In this document: piece by piece, positions 40,602-51,948 of the stretch
How positions within the stretch are numbered: position 1 is the first letter of the stretch
Layout of the letters: each line of letters begins with the position of its first letter
Assembly: GCA_000499405.2 (NCBI GenBank)
Contig: HG738137.1
Span: forward strand, 12,984,406-13,048,405
Reading direction: 5' to 3'
DNA: 64,000 nucleotides
Origin: Onchocerca volvulus
Taxonomy: Eukaryota; Nematoda; Chromadorea; Rhabditida; Onchocercidae
Program-made: the position numbers and the translations under genes
Notes under the pieces: generated by a model
Databases searched by the model: none
The model's input: the letters and a program-made list of their open reading frames with translations, nothing else
What the model was told of the DNA's origin: nothing

Positions 40602-43600
40602 ATGAAACAGTATCAATATATTACACTTGAAGAATTGGATGCATTGTCAAGTGCAGCTGATGAAAATTTGAAGGTAAATTTATGCTGATATCAGTTTTTA
40701 AGAAATAAGTAGATAATTAGTAGAATGATATGGGCAGCAGAATGACTACTTGTAATTTTCTTGTCAGTTCATCATCAGACAAATGAGAAATATAAAGATT
40801 TTTAAATTTTTATGAAATTTTTCAAAACAATTTATGTTATATTCAAAATAAACAAGCAATGTTTATTTGTTTCTTTATAATTATTGAATTTTCTATGTTA
40901 ATTCATCATCATGCAAACAGAGACACACAGGTTTTTAATTCAAGCATTTCTTGAATAACTTCAAGATGCAATATTCCTAGAAAAAAAAACGAAATCCATA
41001 ACCTAGCGCTTTTTTTCTGTAAAATTTTTTTTAAATGAATTTTGTGTTGCATTCAAAATAAACACGAAATGTTTCATTTTTTTTTTTTTTTTTATGTTTA
41101 TTGGATCAATATTGGTCATTAAATTTTGAAATTTTTTATAAATGACTGCCTTTTATGTGTGCGTGGAAAATGGAGTAAATTGAATGATAAGGAATAGAAC
41201 TGTTTAATGAAAGTATTTTGTTGTAAGACAACTATTCTATGTACATATATATATGTATATGTATATGTTTGTGTTTAAATGAATATAAATTCCGATCGAA
41301 CTTAGATTATATATATTAAACAATGCGGTTATTTGTTGCAGGTTAACATATATGCATTTGTAGCTAATTTAAAGGTTCGTTCACAATCGGTGGATACATT
41401 AGAAAATGGTAACATTATTTATATTTTCTTGATTTATTTTGAAATATGTGAAAAAAAAAGTGATAATTGTATTTGGGACTAATTATTCATAATAGTTATG
41501 GATAATAATTGTGTTATTGGAAATTATTTAACAATTTTCATCTATTTAGGCGATATTAAGACGGAATTGGAATTACGTGATGGTAGCACGGATACGTATG
41601 CAGCATGTATCATTTATAGTAATTCTTCGGAAAGTTTTTCGGATCAAATACAGATTGCTCAAATTATTCGAATGCATCGTGCAAAAGTGCTTTTTTTTTC
41701 CATTAATTTATCCATCTTTCCAATTATTATTATTTTTCTATTTTTTATTTTTTATTTTTTTGTATATTTTCTGGTTTTATTGATATTATTTTTGCTTCAT
41801 TTTCATTTTTGATATTAATTTTTTAATTTTTCGCTCTTCCATAGCCATGTTTTTATCATTTTTAGAGACAGACATGGTAAAGTTTCACAATGTATTATTT
41901 TACATTTTCGATTTCAGTTAAAATTTTTTGAATTAAATAATTCGGCAAATAGTCTACTGTTTAATAAAAGAGTTTATTAAACAGTAAACTTTCTAATGAG
42001 AACTAACTCATATAAAAAACATTACCAAACCATTCATTTATTACAACATATTTGTCCAATAATGGTATAACTGTGACGAAATGGATAATTCCGAGTGATT
42101 CATTTTTCGGCTTTTACTAATTTCTCTGAGTCTTTTCATATTTCAGATTAAAAAAGCAACAAATGGAAAGTTATTTATCTATGGAAAACTTAGAGTAGCT
42201 GGTTTTGCTGTTCTTCTCTTCAGTGGTCAGCTTGGTGATAGTTTTAATCCTTTATATCAATCATCAGCAAATTTTACCGTACCATCAGATCACAAAGAAA
42301 GGGTTGGTTTGATAATTTTAAAATACTGTAACTAAAATATAATTTTAAAGTACTTTAATTTCAACTGATGATATTAAAGTAAGATTAGGAATTTGAATAA
42401 TGCTTTGAATTAAATTTTAAATCTAATTCAAAGCATTATTCAAATTGATAGCTTCATCTATCAATCAAATCATTTGCGTTAAAGATAGTAATACGAAAGA
42501 GCAGAGAATAATGAATTGCTTTTATTTTAGATAACTTCATTACGCAACTTTTTTATGATGAATCAACCGATTATAATAGAAGATCCACCGACAACTTCAG
42601 ATGATGCGGGAATTTCGGATGATCATCTCATTGCTACAACATCGACGTCACCATTAAACCAGATAGCAACATATGCCAATAAGGAAGAAACAAATGAAAT
42701 AATTAAAAATGCGAATATTCGTTGCTTAAATGAACTTGTTCCCCGTGATTATAGTGATATTTGCGTACAAGTAATTTCTTGTTGATGATTTTAATATTTG
42801 TAAACTAACATTTACATCTTTTTCATTTAATTTTTCTTGAAATTGTGAAAGGGAAATAAAGAGAAGAATAAAAATAACGAATCGTTCTTTCTCATCTTTT
42901 CTCTTATTGGAAATATAAATTCGTAGAAGTTATTTTTAATAATATAAAATTTTCAGCTTTCAACAATAAGTTATTTGTAATTTTAGGCAATAGCCCTATT
43001 CATGGGTGATCGAAACAATGTGATATTGCGTTGTTGGGATACCACTTCACCACCGAGGTATTTTCGTTATTTTATGAATTTTATTCAAAAATATGAAGAT
43101 TGTCTAGATATTAGATGCATGATGTGCACTAAGAACATAGCATTTTGCACGATGAGCTTAACGAATATTAACCAGGTTAAGTTTTTGTTATAAAAAATCA
43201 CTCTTATTGCGATCTTTAGTTAATATTATGCTTTAAATTATTCAGTTCAAAATTATGTCATGAAATTATGAAATTATAAGTAATTCACTCATGTTTTCAT
43301 TCAATTACCCATACATACTTGAGAATTTTTTTTTTAAGTTAGGAAATTTTGCAGCAACAAGAAAAAATTTGATCGAATAAATATATACATGTTTGTTTAT
43401 TCAGACATACGCATAATAGAATTTGTTTGTTTGTTTGTTCGTTTATATTTGCTTATACATTTCTTTTTTCTTCTTATCTATGTTACTTTCATTCTAAGTT
43501 AAGTTCTTATTATCAAAATGATTGAAGGAAAATATTTATGCTAAATACTGACTGCGTTCATGAAGTAATATGTCGAGATGAAAAATTGGAGATGACAGCG

Positions 43601-46600
43601 GCTGACTATTGGTGTGATATAGTATTATATGAAGAACATGGTGATTTTGCTCGAAATAATGTAAAGGTATTAAATCAAAATATTTGATTATAAATCTAAA
43701 TAAACGGAACAGAATAAACAGAATGAATGATTTTATTTTAAATTGTCGACTGAAATTTTTTTTTCTTTTTTTCATAAATGATTAATTTAGATCACAAAGC
43801 TTTTAATTTGTTGTGCAATTACGGATGTTTCTTCCTAATTTTTATATGAAAGAAAAATAAAAAAACTTTATTAATGAGCACTAATAACTAAAGCTATGTT
43901 TGCAGCATTCTTGCGGTGACAATTTTTTTTCTAATTTTCTATGAAAATTAAAATTCTGCAAATAATTTTCACTTTTTTGTTGTTACATATGAAATAATTA
44001 AAATTGAAATATTTCACAGTGTGGTGATATATTGCTACTTATTAATATGCATTTCTATCAATCAAAAAATGATATTGCTCTAACAATGCATGGTGGTCGA
44101 TGTTTTAAAAGATCAATTGTCATTCTTGATGATAACAACGAATTGAAACATTATCTTTTACGGTTAGTTAGTTATCGATTTCTAAATTTAGGAATTTATT
44201 TTGCATGCGTAATATATTGAGATTTTTCCATCATTTCATTATTCCTTGATTTTTATAGCTGATGAAATGAAAAATGTTAGATTTTATCCAGCAAAGTAAA
44301 TTTAGCACGGAATTTTTTCTTTTTTCAAGCATTATTTGAAGATTTTTTCTTTTTTCTTCTTTTTTTTTCTTTTTTTTTTTTGTTTGAAATGTTAATCTTA
44401 TTCTTACATTGGCGAATAGTGCTTAGTAAGCATTCAAGAAAGTATTTGAAGTTTTTTTTTTTCTTTTTTTTATATGCTACAGATAAGGTATTCAGCATAA
44501 AAAAAAAACAAAAATTTTCTAAATTATGATTTTTTAGCACTATTGATGAATTTAAAGCGAACAGAGTTTCTCTTTGCTCAAATATCCAAATTGATGTTGA
44601 AAATGAACGAAGTATTGAAGATGTCCAAGAACATACAGATATGAATATCGAGGCTTCTTTTTTATCAGATTTATTTTTTATGTTTTAAATATTTTGTAAC
44701 AAATTAGATGCATTTTTCAGTTTTTTGATGTTATTAAATTACTTTAAGATCAGTCTTTATTTTGAATTTAAAAAATCATTCAGTGATGGCACAATTATTA
44801 AATATGCCCGATTAATTGCTTTATTTCTTATAGAATTGTTAACTTTTATTATCAGTTGTCATAGGCAAGTGAATGAATAAAAATGGATAAGTTTATAATC
44901 GGTGATGAGCAAATTAATCAACGAATCTATTGGACAATTATTTTTTCATATTCAGAGTCGAAATGATAGATGGATATGTTTGAGGAAAAGTGAGAATGAG
45001 CAGTTAAAATTTGTTCCATTTTCTCAGAAAGATGAAAACTAAATATTTAATTGAAAAATTTGGGAAAATGGGAAAATTCTTTTATTATTGTTATTATTAA
45101 AATTAATCATTTGAAAATAAAAATTTTTAGCAAATTCCTTCAACTCAACCACTTGACGAAATAAACGATTTGACGGAACAACAGATGGAATTGTGGAAAT
45201 GTTGGGCTAGCGTACGTATGCGACAAATTCATGCCGTACAGTTAGCATGGATTTATTCCTATGCCTGGAAAAAAAAACAGCAGATAAACTTACAACTTGA
45301 ACGATCATGTAATTTAGCAAAAATGGCAGTAAAGTTTACTATCCGACAAATTCTTCAACTTCTTTTTGTTTATAATAAAGGTAAGTTATTTCTTCCTTTT
45401 TAAATGTTTTATTTTTCTTCCAGGTTTTCTCTTCATTTCTTCATAAATACAAGCTAATTAGTTCGTTGTTAAGTTAAAAGTGACTGTTGTCATAATTACC
45501 TTATTAATTGTAATTACTATAGTTATTGCCGCTTTAACTTTTTAAGTTCTGACGGTAGAATATTATGGTGTATATCCATGTGTGTCCGCATTTATTCAGA
45601 TCCTTATGATATCAAATCTTTATTAATCAGTCATATCTAATGTTACATCAATTTTTTTGTTAATCATAAATTTGAGCAATTATCGCAATGTAATTTATGA
45701 TGGAAATAGATTAGAAATGAATAATAATAATATTTGTAACGAAATAATTGAAGTAAGAAAGGATTAAAATGTGCAAGAAAGGCAAGAAATAAGACAGCTG
45801 ATTAATTTTAATTGAAGATATGTCTCTTCTATCTTGAATTGGATTCTATTTGTCTTTTAAAATGATACTAAACAATTAATTATCAAAACATGGAGAATTT
45901 GCTGTATCTTTCGGTTACAGTAATTTCCCCATATAATATATCGGGTATTGATTACCATATAGTTCAATTTAATCCATCTCTTGATCTAAATCTCGACAAT
46001 TCAAGACAAGTCTTGACAAATCTTTTGGTTTTTGAAACTATTGGGAATCATACAATGGTTTATGTAGTCATTCATTACTTTGGATGACGATGGTATACCG
46101 AATTTTCCAAACGAAGTTATATTATTAAAAATTCTTGAAGATCTATTCACAAATCTGGCAAAGTTATCACTTCAACAACGGAATACTTTATTTATGAATT
46201 TCTTATTAACGTATATGGAAGGAGCATATGGAGATGGATTAATTTCGGAGTTAAAAGATGTAAGTGATTTGTGTAATTCCATGCTAAGAAATAAAAATCT
46301 CGGGAATATTTCTCAATTACTTTCTTTCAACGTTTGAATCTATCCTACAGTTAAAATTATGAGAATCAAAAATTTAAACATCAAATAGCAGTTTTTTTTT
46401 TTTCTAAAAGCTATGTGATATAAGCTCACTTTTTGTCTAAAATAGTTCATCGTAATTGTGCTGATCTTTTTTTTCCATTTCTATACACATGACCTTTTCA
46501 TATAACCTCTTGCTATGCATAGATATGTTACATTATAAAATAACATCACAGCAGTCTATTTAACTGATTAGTATATATTTTACTTTTTCATCTTCTAGTC

Positions 46601-49495
46601 ATGGAATATCTTTCAAGCGCTTTATATGTAGTGATTATTATTTACCAATTTTTGTCACTTTAATCCTGAATGTGAAATATTTAAGGAACATAAGCGATCG
46701 GATGACAATTCTAAACAAATGAAAATTTCCAAAAAGAGAAAAGATGAAAATTCAAAAGATGATACTGTACAGAGTTTACTATGGAATTTATTGCCTGGAA
46801 CAGTTCTCAAATTATCAGGGTTTGATTTATTTGTTTTCGTTTTCATTCTAAAGTAATTAAAAAAATATTTTTAGTTATTATTTTATTATGTTGCTAATCA
46901 AATTAATAAGTGAATTAAATGAAATAATTTAGTTTTTTTTGTTAGATTGCTTTAGAAAGTTTATGTAGGATTGTGCTTATCTAAAGTTTTATCGTATCAT
47001 AAAATGTATTAGTACTGAATAATCATCTATAAGTATTTCTCGTAAGAACGCTTATTTGTTATTTTTTAAATTAATTCTGAGAAATGTTAAATTCTTTTAT
47101 TGATATTATTTATGTATGCAGTGCATGTTATTAATATTGGAATGTTTCAATATGCAGTTGCATCACGTTTAAATAATATCAGACTTAATATACTCAGGAT
47201 AACTAAGAACTTTACAATTTTATTGATCTTAAAGATGTAAAAAAGCAATTTTAGTTCGATTTGATTTTTTCTACTTACTATTATCATCATCTTTACTAAT
47301 TCTTGTCGTTATTAATATTATTATTCATCAATGTTTTAGTTGGCAAGTTAATTTTTCATACAATGCAAATGCGAAGATTATTTTTGCTCTAATCTGTAAT
47401 AGATGCAATCTTTGGTGCACTACATCAGCTCAAAATTTCGACCTCACCCCATTATGTCCCATTTGCTTCAAACGTACGTTTTCCTTGTTCGATTCCGTTG
47501 TTAATTTTTACAAATTTTCAATTATATTTCGAATTCATTGTTGTTATAATTTCAAGAAAATTATTTTTTAATGATTTTTATGTTCCTTTTACCCGCCAAT
47601 AGCAAAAAGAAAAATAAAACTATAATTCAACATCATAAAGGTTATACTTTCTGATTAGAACCAAAAAAGTACCCAACTAATTGAAAATCTTAATAGTGCT
47701 CGGAATAACAATAATTATAGTAGTAGCACTAAAATAAGTACGACAATATCCAAACTAGTCGTATACATCAAGGAGAAGTCGCCGAAAACAGCAATTCACT
47801 TAGAAGCAAAATTCGTTCTAGTTTGACCTAATAAACGATCCTTATCAGTTAAAAACAATACTGCTTCTCTAATAATACCAAAAACCAGTTTATGCTCAGG
47901 TTGACCGAAAAACCAAAACAAATTTATTCTGTTATTAAATAGCTGACTTGCTAGTGAATAAATAAATACAAGAAAGTATTGGTTTTTCAACTCTAAACGT
48001 AATACTTCAGGCGATATATACGATTCTTATTTATTCCTTCAATGCTACTTCATTTTCAATGGAATACCGCATGAAATGGTATGATTTTTTGGAAAGTAAT
48101 ATAAAAAAGAACATCTGAAATGGTAGCGAAAATTACATTATTTATTCATTGTTCTTTATAAAGACGAAAAAATCACAAGCTTATTATTTGAAGATGACAA
48201 TGGTGATTAAATAATATAAGCAAATTATTCATTCTTTTTATATCGTTATCAATGTCGTACTTATATTTTCAGTTCATTATTATTTCTCACTGTTCCAATG
48301 TATTATTTAAAAATAAAACGAAAGAAATTACGATGTATTTTAATGATAGAAAGAATCTTTGCATTGTGAGAAATTTTGAATTAATTCCAAGAGCGACCAC
48401 ATATCTTTTCTAACTTTACAAATAAGTGGAATTAAATAATTTAAAATATAAATCTGAGCTACCTTCATTGCTTACCAAAATCTTTCATTTTCAGGGAACT
48501 GGAAGCAAAAAACATTATTTTCTTTTTCCGATTCAACTTTTGGTATATAACTAAAGTTTGGAGAGACTGTTTTGTTCTTATAAATTTTTAAAATACTTAG
48601 ATTGCAAAGTTAAATTTTCCGATAATTATTTCAATCAACAATTTTTTTAAATTTCCTTGGAAAGTTTTTTTTTTTTTTTTTTTTTCTTGTAACTATCATT
48701 GAAAACTTTGCAAAAATTCATATGAATATATGCAGAAAATTTTCATAATTAATATGGATATTGCTATTTATTCTCCAATTTCTAGCATTATTTTCTGCGA
48801 CAGAAAATATTGCGTTCTTCAAGGTATCATTTATTTCAGGCTTCTTTTCTTGTTGACATACCGGAAAATGCGCAAGAAGCTGCTCGAAACTACAGGAGAG
48901 GTATTTCGGACAACGAAAGGAAGACTTTGGCTGAATCAATTCAGGTTTGCGGCTATGCCATTAGTAATTGCTTTCAATTCTTTTCATTTAAAGAGTATTT
49001 GAAAGAAAAAAAAAAAAAAGAAATCCATTTTTCCAACAAAATCTGAAACAATTTTTTAAATCATTACATCTCAGTAATGGTCTTATATTAAACTCTTCAT
49101 TGCATCTGATTTTCTACATATCCACAAGAGAAAAATACTGCAAGATTATTTCTCTATCATTATATTAGTTGAATAAATAACGTGAACGTGGAAACTAGAA
49201 AATAAGCATTCTTGAAAAAATGGAGACACAATTTGCTTTTTATGTTTAACTTCCTGATACAAATTTTGCGTTCTGAGATTTTCAGTTATGAGACTTTCCA
49301 AAAACGATTGTGAAAGATTTTTTCACAGTAATTCAGTAATTTTTCTTTTTATTTGAACAGCAAAAAATACGATTAATTTTTTAGAAACAAATGTTATCCG
49401 ACTATATATTTATGTTGGATGAAGTTATCGTTCGGAAGATGAAAGCAGATGTAGCAATTCTTGAAGTTGGAAAGCTTACATTCGTAGATCGATAA
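40602..49495 (+). CDS. pot1: POT1-type telomeric single-strand DNA binding protein
   Basis: Exons: 40602-40673, 41342-41408, 41550-41686, 42147-42302, 42531-42770, 42987-43057, 43528-43666, 44020-44162, 44538 to an unresolved donor, 45131-45380, 45921-46009 (uncertain), 46068-46259, 46686-46819, 47340-47477, 48495-48555, 48786-48944, 49385-49495; roughly 730-770 residues. OB1-like features: NIYAFVANLKVRSQSVDTLE, then IAQIIRMHRAKI and AVLLFSGQLGD. OB2-like features: VILRCWDTTSPP, YWCDIVLYEEHGDFARNNVK, CGDILLLINMH and LTMHGGRCFKRSIVIL, aligning with human POT1 DILVYDNHVHVARS and HLHGGTSYGRGIRVL. C-terminal region: CNRCNLWC and LCPICFK, two CxxC pairs as in the zinc-binding OB3. POT1 binds the 3' telomeric overhang and protects chromosome ends. 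Weak points are the exon 9 donor (the frame runs to a stop at 44685-44687), the exon at 45921, and the choice between donors 47473 and 47477. A separate downstream gene starting at 45184 is the alternative. Confidence 0.75.
41955..41986. repeat. Perfect hairpin, 14-bp arms
   Basis: The arm at 41955-41968 pairs exactly with 41973-41986 around a 4-base loop. It lies in a POT1-gene intron. Confidence 0.85.
42390..42446. repeat. Perfect hairpin, 23-bp arms
   Basis: The arm at 42390-42412 is exactly complementary to 42424-42446, with an 11-base spacer. It lies in a POT1-gene intron. Confidence 0.9.
47585..47990 (-). pseudogene. cox1: Nuclear copy of mitochondrial cox1 (NUMT), decayed fragment
   Basis: Read on the minus strand, this stretch encodes recognisable cytochrome c oxidase subunit I: LFWFFGQPE, then FGIIREAVLFLTDKDRLLGQ, FASK, IAVFGD, MYTTSLDI, and after frame changes a stretch matching FSATTMIIAVP..IK.FNWLG.LFGSNQK. 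The family sequence is LFWFFGHPEVYIL...FGIISEAVLFLTDKDR. Several codons after HPEV are deleted, and frameshifts and stops occur, so it is not functional. On the minus strand the base composition is T- and G-rich, as in filarial mtDNA. It sits in a POT1-gene intron in antisense orientation. Its outer ends are blurred: clear similarity spans about 47590-47935 and weaker similarity continues to about 47990. Confidence 0.88.
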
Positions 49496-50189
49496 AATGA
49501 TTCAAGAACATGTTTGAAAAATCTATCATCCCATATCCTTATTTTAATCTCGTTTTATTTTCAAATTTCTTCTTTTGTGATATATTTTCGAGTTGATTTC
49601 AAGTTTAAATTAAAGTTCCATGATGTACTGCTGTCATTTTTTATCTTATTTTCCCTGTTACTTTACCCAAACTTATCCATTTATTTGCTGTAAATATTGT
49701 AAATATTATAATCATTGTTTCAATTTTTCGAAATTTTATTACTAAGAAATAAATCGCGAATATGCACTATAATATCAAGTAAATTCTCTAAATTAATTGT
49801 CATTCACGGAATTTTAGAATTCTAAGCCTTCTCTTTATCCTTGTAACAAGATTTAGGAAAAACTTGTTGGTTCTTTACTTCAAGTGAATACTGTATCGAT
49901 AATGATTTAATAAATATTTGATCATCTCTTTTATCACAGAAATCTAGTGTGAAATGATTATATTCAAAGGTTTTTTTTTATCTTGTATTGATTGATGAAA
50001 AAACTTGTAGCAATTTTTTCATTAATAAAAAGAAAAATTGTGAAATACAGGTTATAAAAAAATAATAGCAAAGTTCAGCAAATGAATCTTTAATCATATC
50101 AAGTAATCAGGTAAAGATAATAAGCGGATTAATAATAGCAGTAATGATGAATTGTATAAATTATTATGTTAAATGAATTCAAATTTCTA
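49496..50189. other. 3' flank of the POT1 gene
   Basis: No gene seen. The AATAAA at 49748-49753 is a candidate poly(A) signal for the POT1 gene. The remainder is AT-rich sequence up to the start of the tandem array. Confidence 0.55.
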
Positions 50190-50483
50190 CTTTTTCCCAA
50201 AGGCTGATTCATAGTGTGCAAAAAAGAATACTAAGTCGAGATCATAAATTAATTTCATAAGTTCTTAAAATTCTTATAAAATTTCGAAAAAAGTATGGAT
50301 AAAGTTAGTAACGATTTTTAAATTCAAATATATACTGAAACATAACATATGCGAGATTTGAAATTTTATGCGGCGACGACCTAAGTTGTCAGTTGATTCT
50401 ATGACATTTTAATTTGCTATTAAATTTCTTTCTTTATATATTCAATTTTCTACAATTTCGCGCTAACATCATTTGTTTTACAA

Positions 50484-50661
50484 TAATATGTTCAAAAACA
50501 CTCGATTCAATACATTACATTTGCTAGGTAGGCCACCGACAATTGATGTGAATTGTCAAATTGACACAGAGATTCGTTTCGAGTTTGGTCCCATATATGC
50601 GACTGTTGAAGATCGGAAACTCAATTATGATAGAGAAGATTCTTCCAAGATAAGTGATTGA
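50484..50661 (+). pseudogene. Orphan last-exon relic of the array gene (unit 1)
   Basis: This 178-base segment has the same length as the last exons of copies 1 and 2 and is clearly homologous (NTLHLLGRPPTIDV against STLRLHGGPSITGV). Its frame is still open to a stop at 50659-50661, but the acceptor TTTACAG has become TTTACAA and no preceding exon of the family lies upstream. It is therefore the 3' end of an older, otherwise deleted copy. Because the same relic opens unit 2, it was already there before the 7-kb duplication. Confidence 0.75.
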
Positions 50662-51746
50662 TTTTATTATTGATTGATAGTTTCACTGATGATCATTATA
50701 TTACTGCCTTTTTTCATGTATGCAGATTGACAATCGATTCTATTTGTCAGCATTTCGTGCTATAAGCGTATTACTATGATATATGATAAACATTTGCAAA
50801 ATATAAAAACGATTGATTCGTTTGAAATATCAAACATCGTTGTGAAATATGTAGATTGAAAAGCATTCTCAGCCTCTAAATTGTTGAGATAATTATAGAC
50901 ACAGAAAAAGTCAACTTTTGTGATTTGCAAACATGCTATCATTAAACTTTTAATTAATGAATATTAAAACATTTATTATTACATAGTTTTTTAACAAAAT
51001 TAATTGTCTCTCAAAATAATTGGATCCATTCAGTCAAATTTTTTAAAGAATTAAAATTGGCTCATAATGGTAATTAGCCTGGAAAATTTTACAGGATGGA
51101 CTAAATTTCGAAATTATTCAACGCAACAATACTGAGTATATTTTACTCATTTCTTTTCTTTCGTCAAAAATTTAAATTTATAGTCGATTTGTTCATTAAT
51201 TTCTTCATTATCAGCAAAAATAACTTAACAACAATTGCTTATGATCCAATTCATCAAAACAGCTATGCAAATCAAGATCAATACAATGAGTCATCTAAAA
51301 TATATTTTATGTTTCGAAATGCATATTATTCATTATCATTTTATCAAAGGTCAAAATGGTAAAAATCTAACTCATCAATTTTTTGTGAATAAAAGTCTTT
51401 TTGATCTTTGATAATTTGGCACAAAAATCCTTTCCTTTCTCTCAGAATTCACTTCCAAACTCTCTATTGCAACAATTTATTTCTTTCAAATTTGTTTTTG
51501 ACAAATTTTCTGTTTATTTTCTAGTTTTGACGGTCTTTGCAGAAAAGAATGGATTTATTTAATTTATTTTAAGTACTTCGCTGAAATATCGAATTTCTCG
51601 CCAATCTCATGCATATATAATAAGCGTAATTTTATGAAATGAAAATAGTCATATTTTTGATATTCTTCGTAAGGAAAGAAACAAAAACCAAACCTGTAAT
51701 TAATGAATCTTTATTAGCACAACTTTGTGAATTGGTTGGAAAAAAT

Positions 51747-51828
51747 AAGCAAATCTATTGACAAAGATTTAGAATCTTTGTCAATAGATTTGCTTAGTAT
51801 CGAAATTGGTTAAACAAATTTCGATACT
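51747..51828. repeat. Two adjacent perfect hairpins
   Basis: Arms 51747-51769 and 51773-51795 (23 bp, 3-base loop) are exactly complementary. Directly after them, arms 51796-51807 and 51817-51828 (12 bp, 9-base loop) form a second perfect hairpin. They lie about 120 bases before the signal-peptide exon of copy 1 and are absent from the corresponding place in unit 2. Confidence 0.9.
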
Positions 51829-51948
51829 TTTTTCTCAATTAAGGAAATTGATATTGATTAACAATACGAATTAATTAAATGAGAAATCAAATATTAAAAT
51901 CGTTTGACATACTTTTATTATATATTTTTAAATTTATAGCCTTAAAAA

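Noticed and set aside
43058..43193. Extension of the POT1 exon past 43057 as coding sequence
   Set aside because: The frame stays open for 45 codons, but the phase-2 donor at 43057 joins the next exon (43528) exactly in frame and gives a better match to POT1. The extension shows no similarity and reaches a stop.
48730..49002. Overlapping frame IFCDRKYCVLQGIIYFRLL... as coding
   Set aside because: It overlaps the POT1 exon 48786-48944 in another frame. The chosen frame (HYFLRQKILRSSRYHLFQ and on) is bounded by good splice sites and joins both neighbours in phase.
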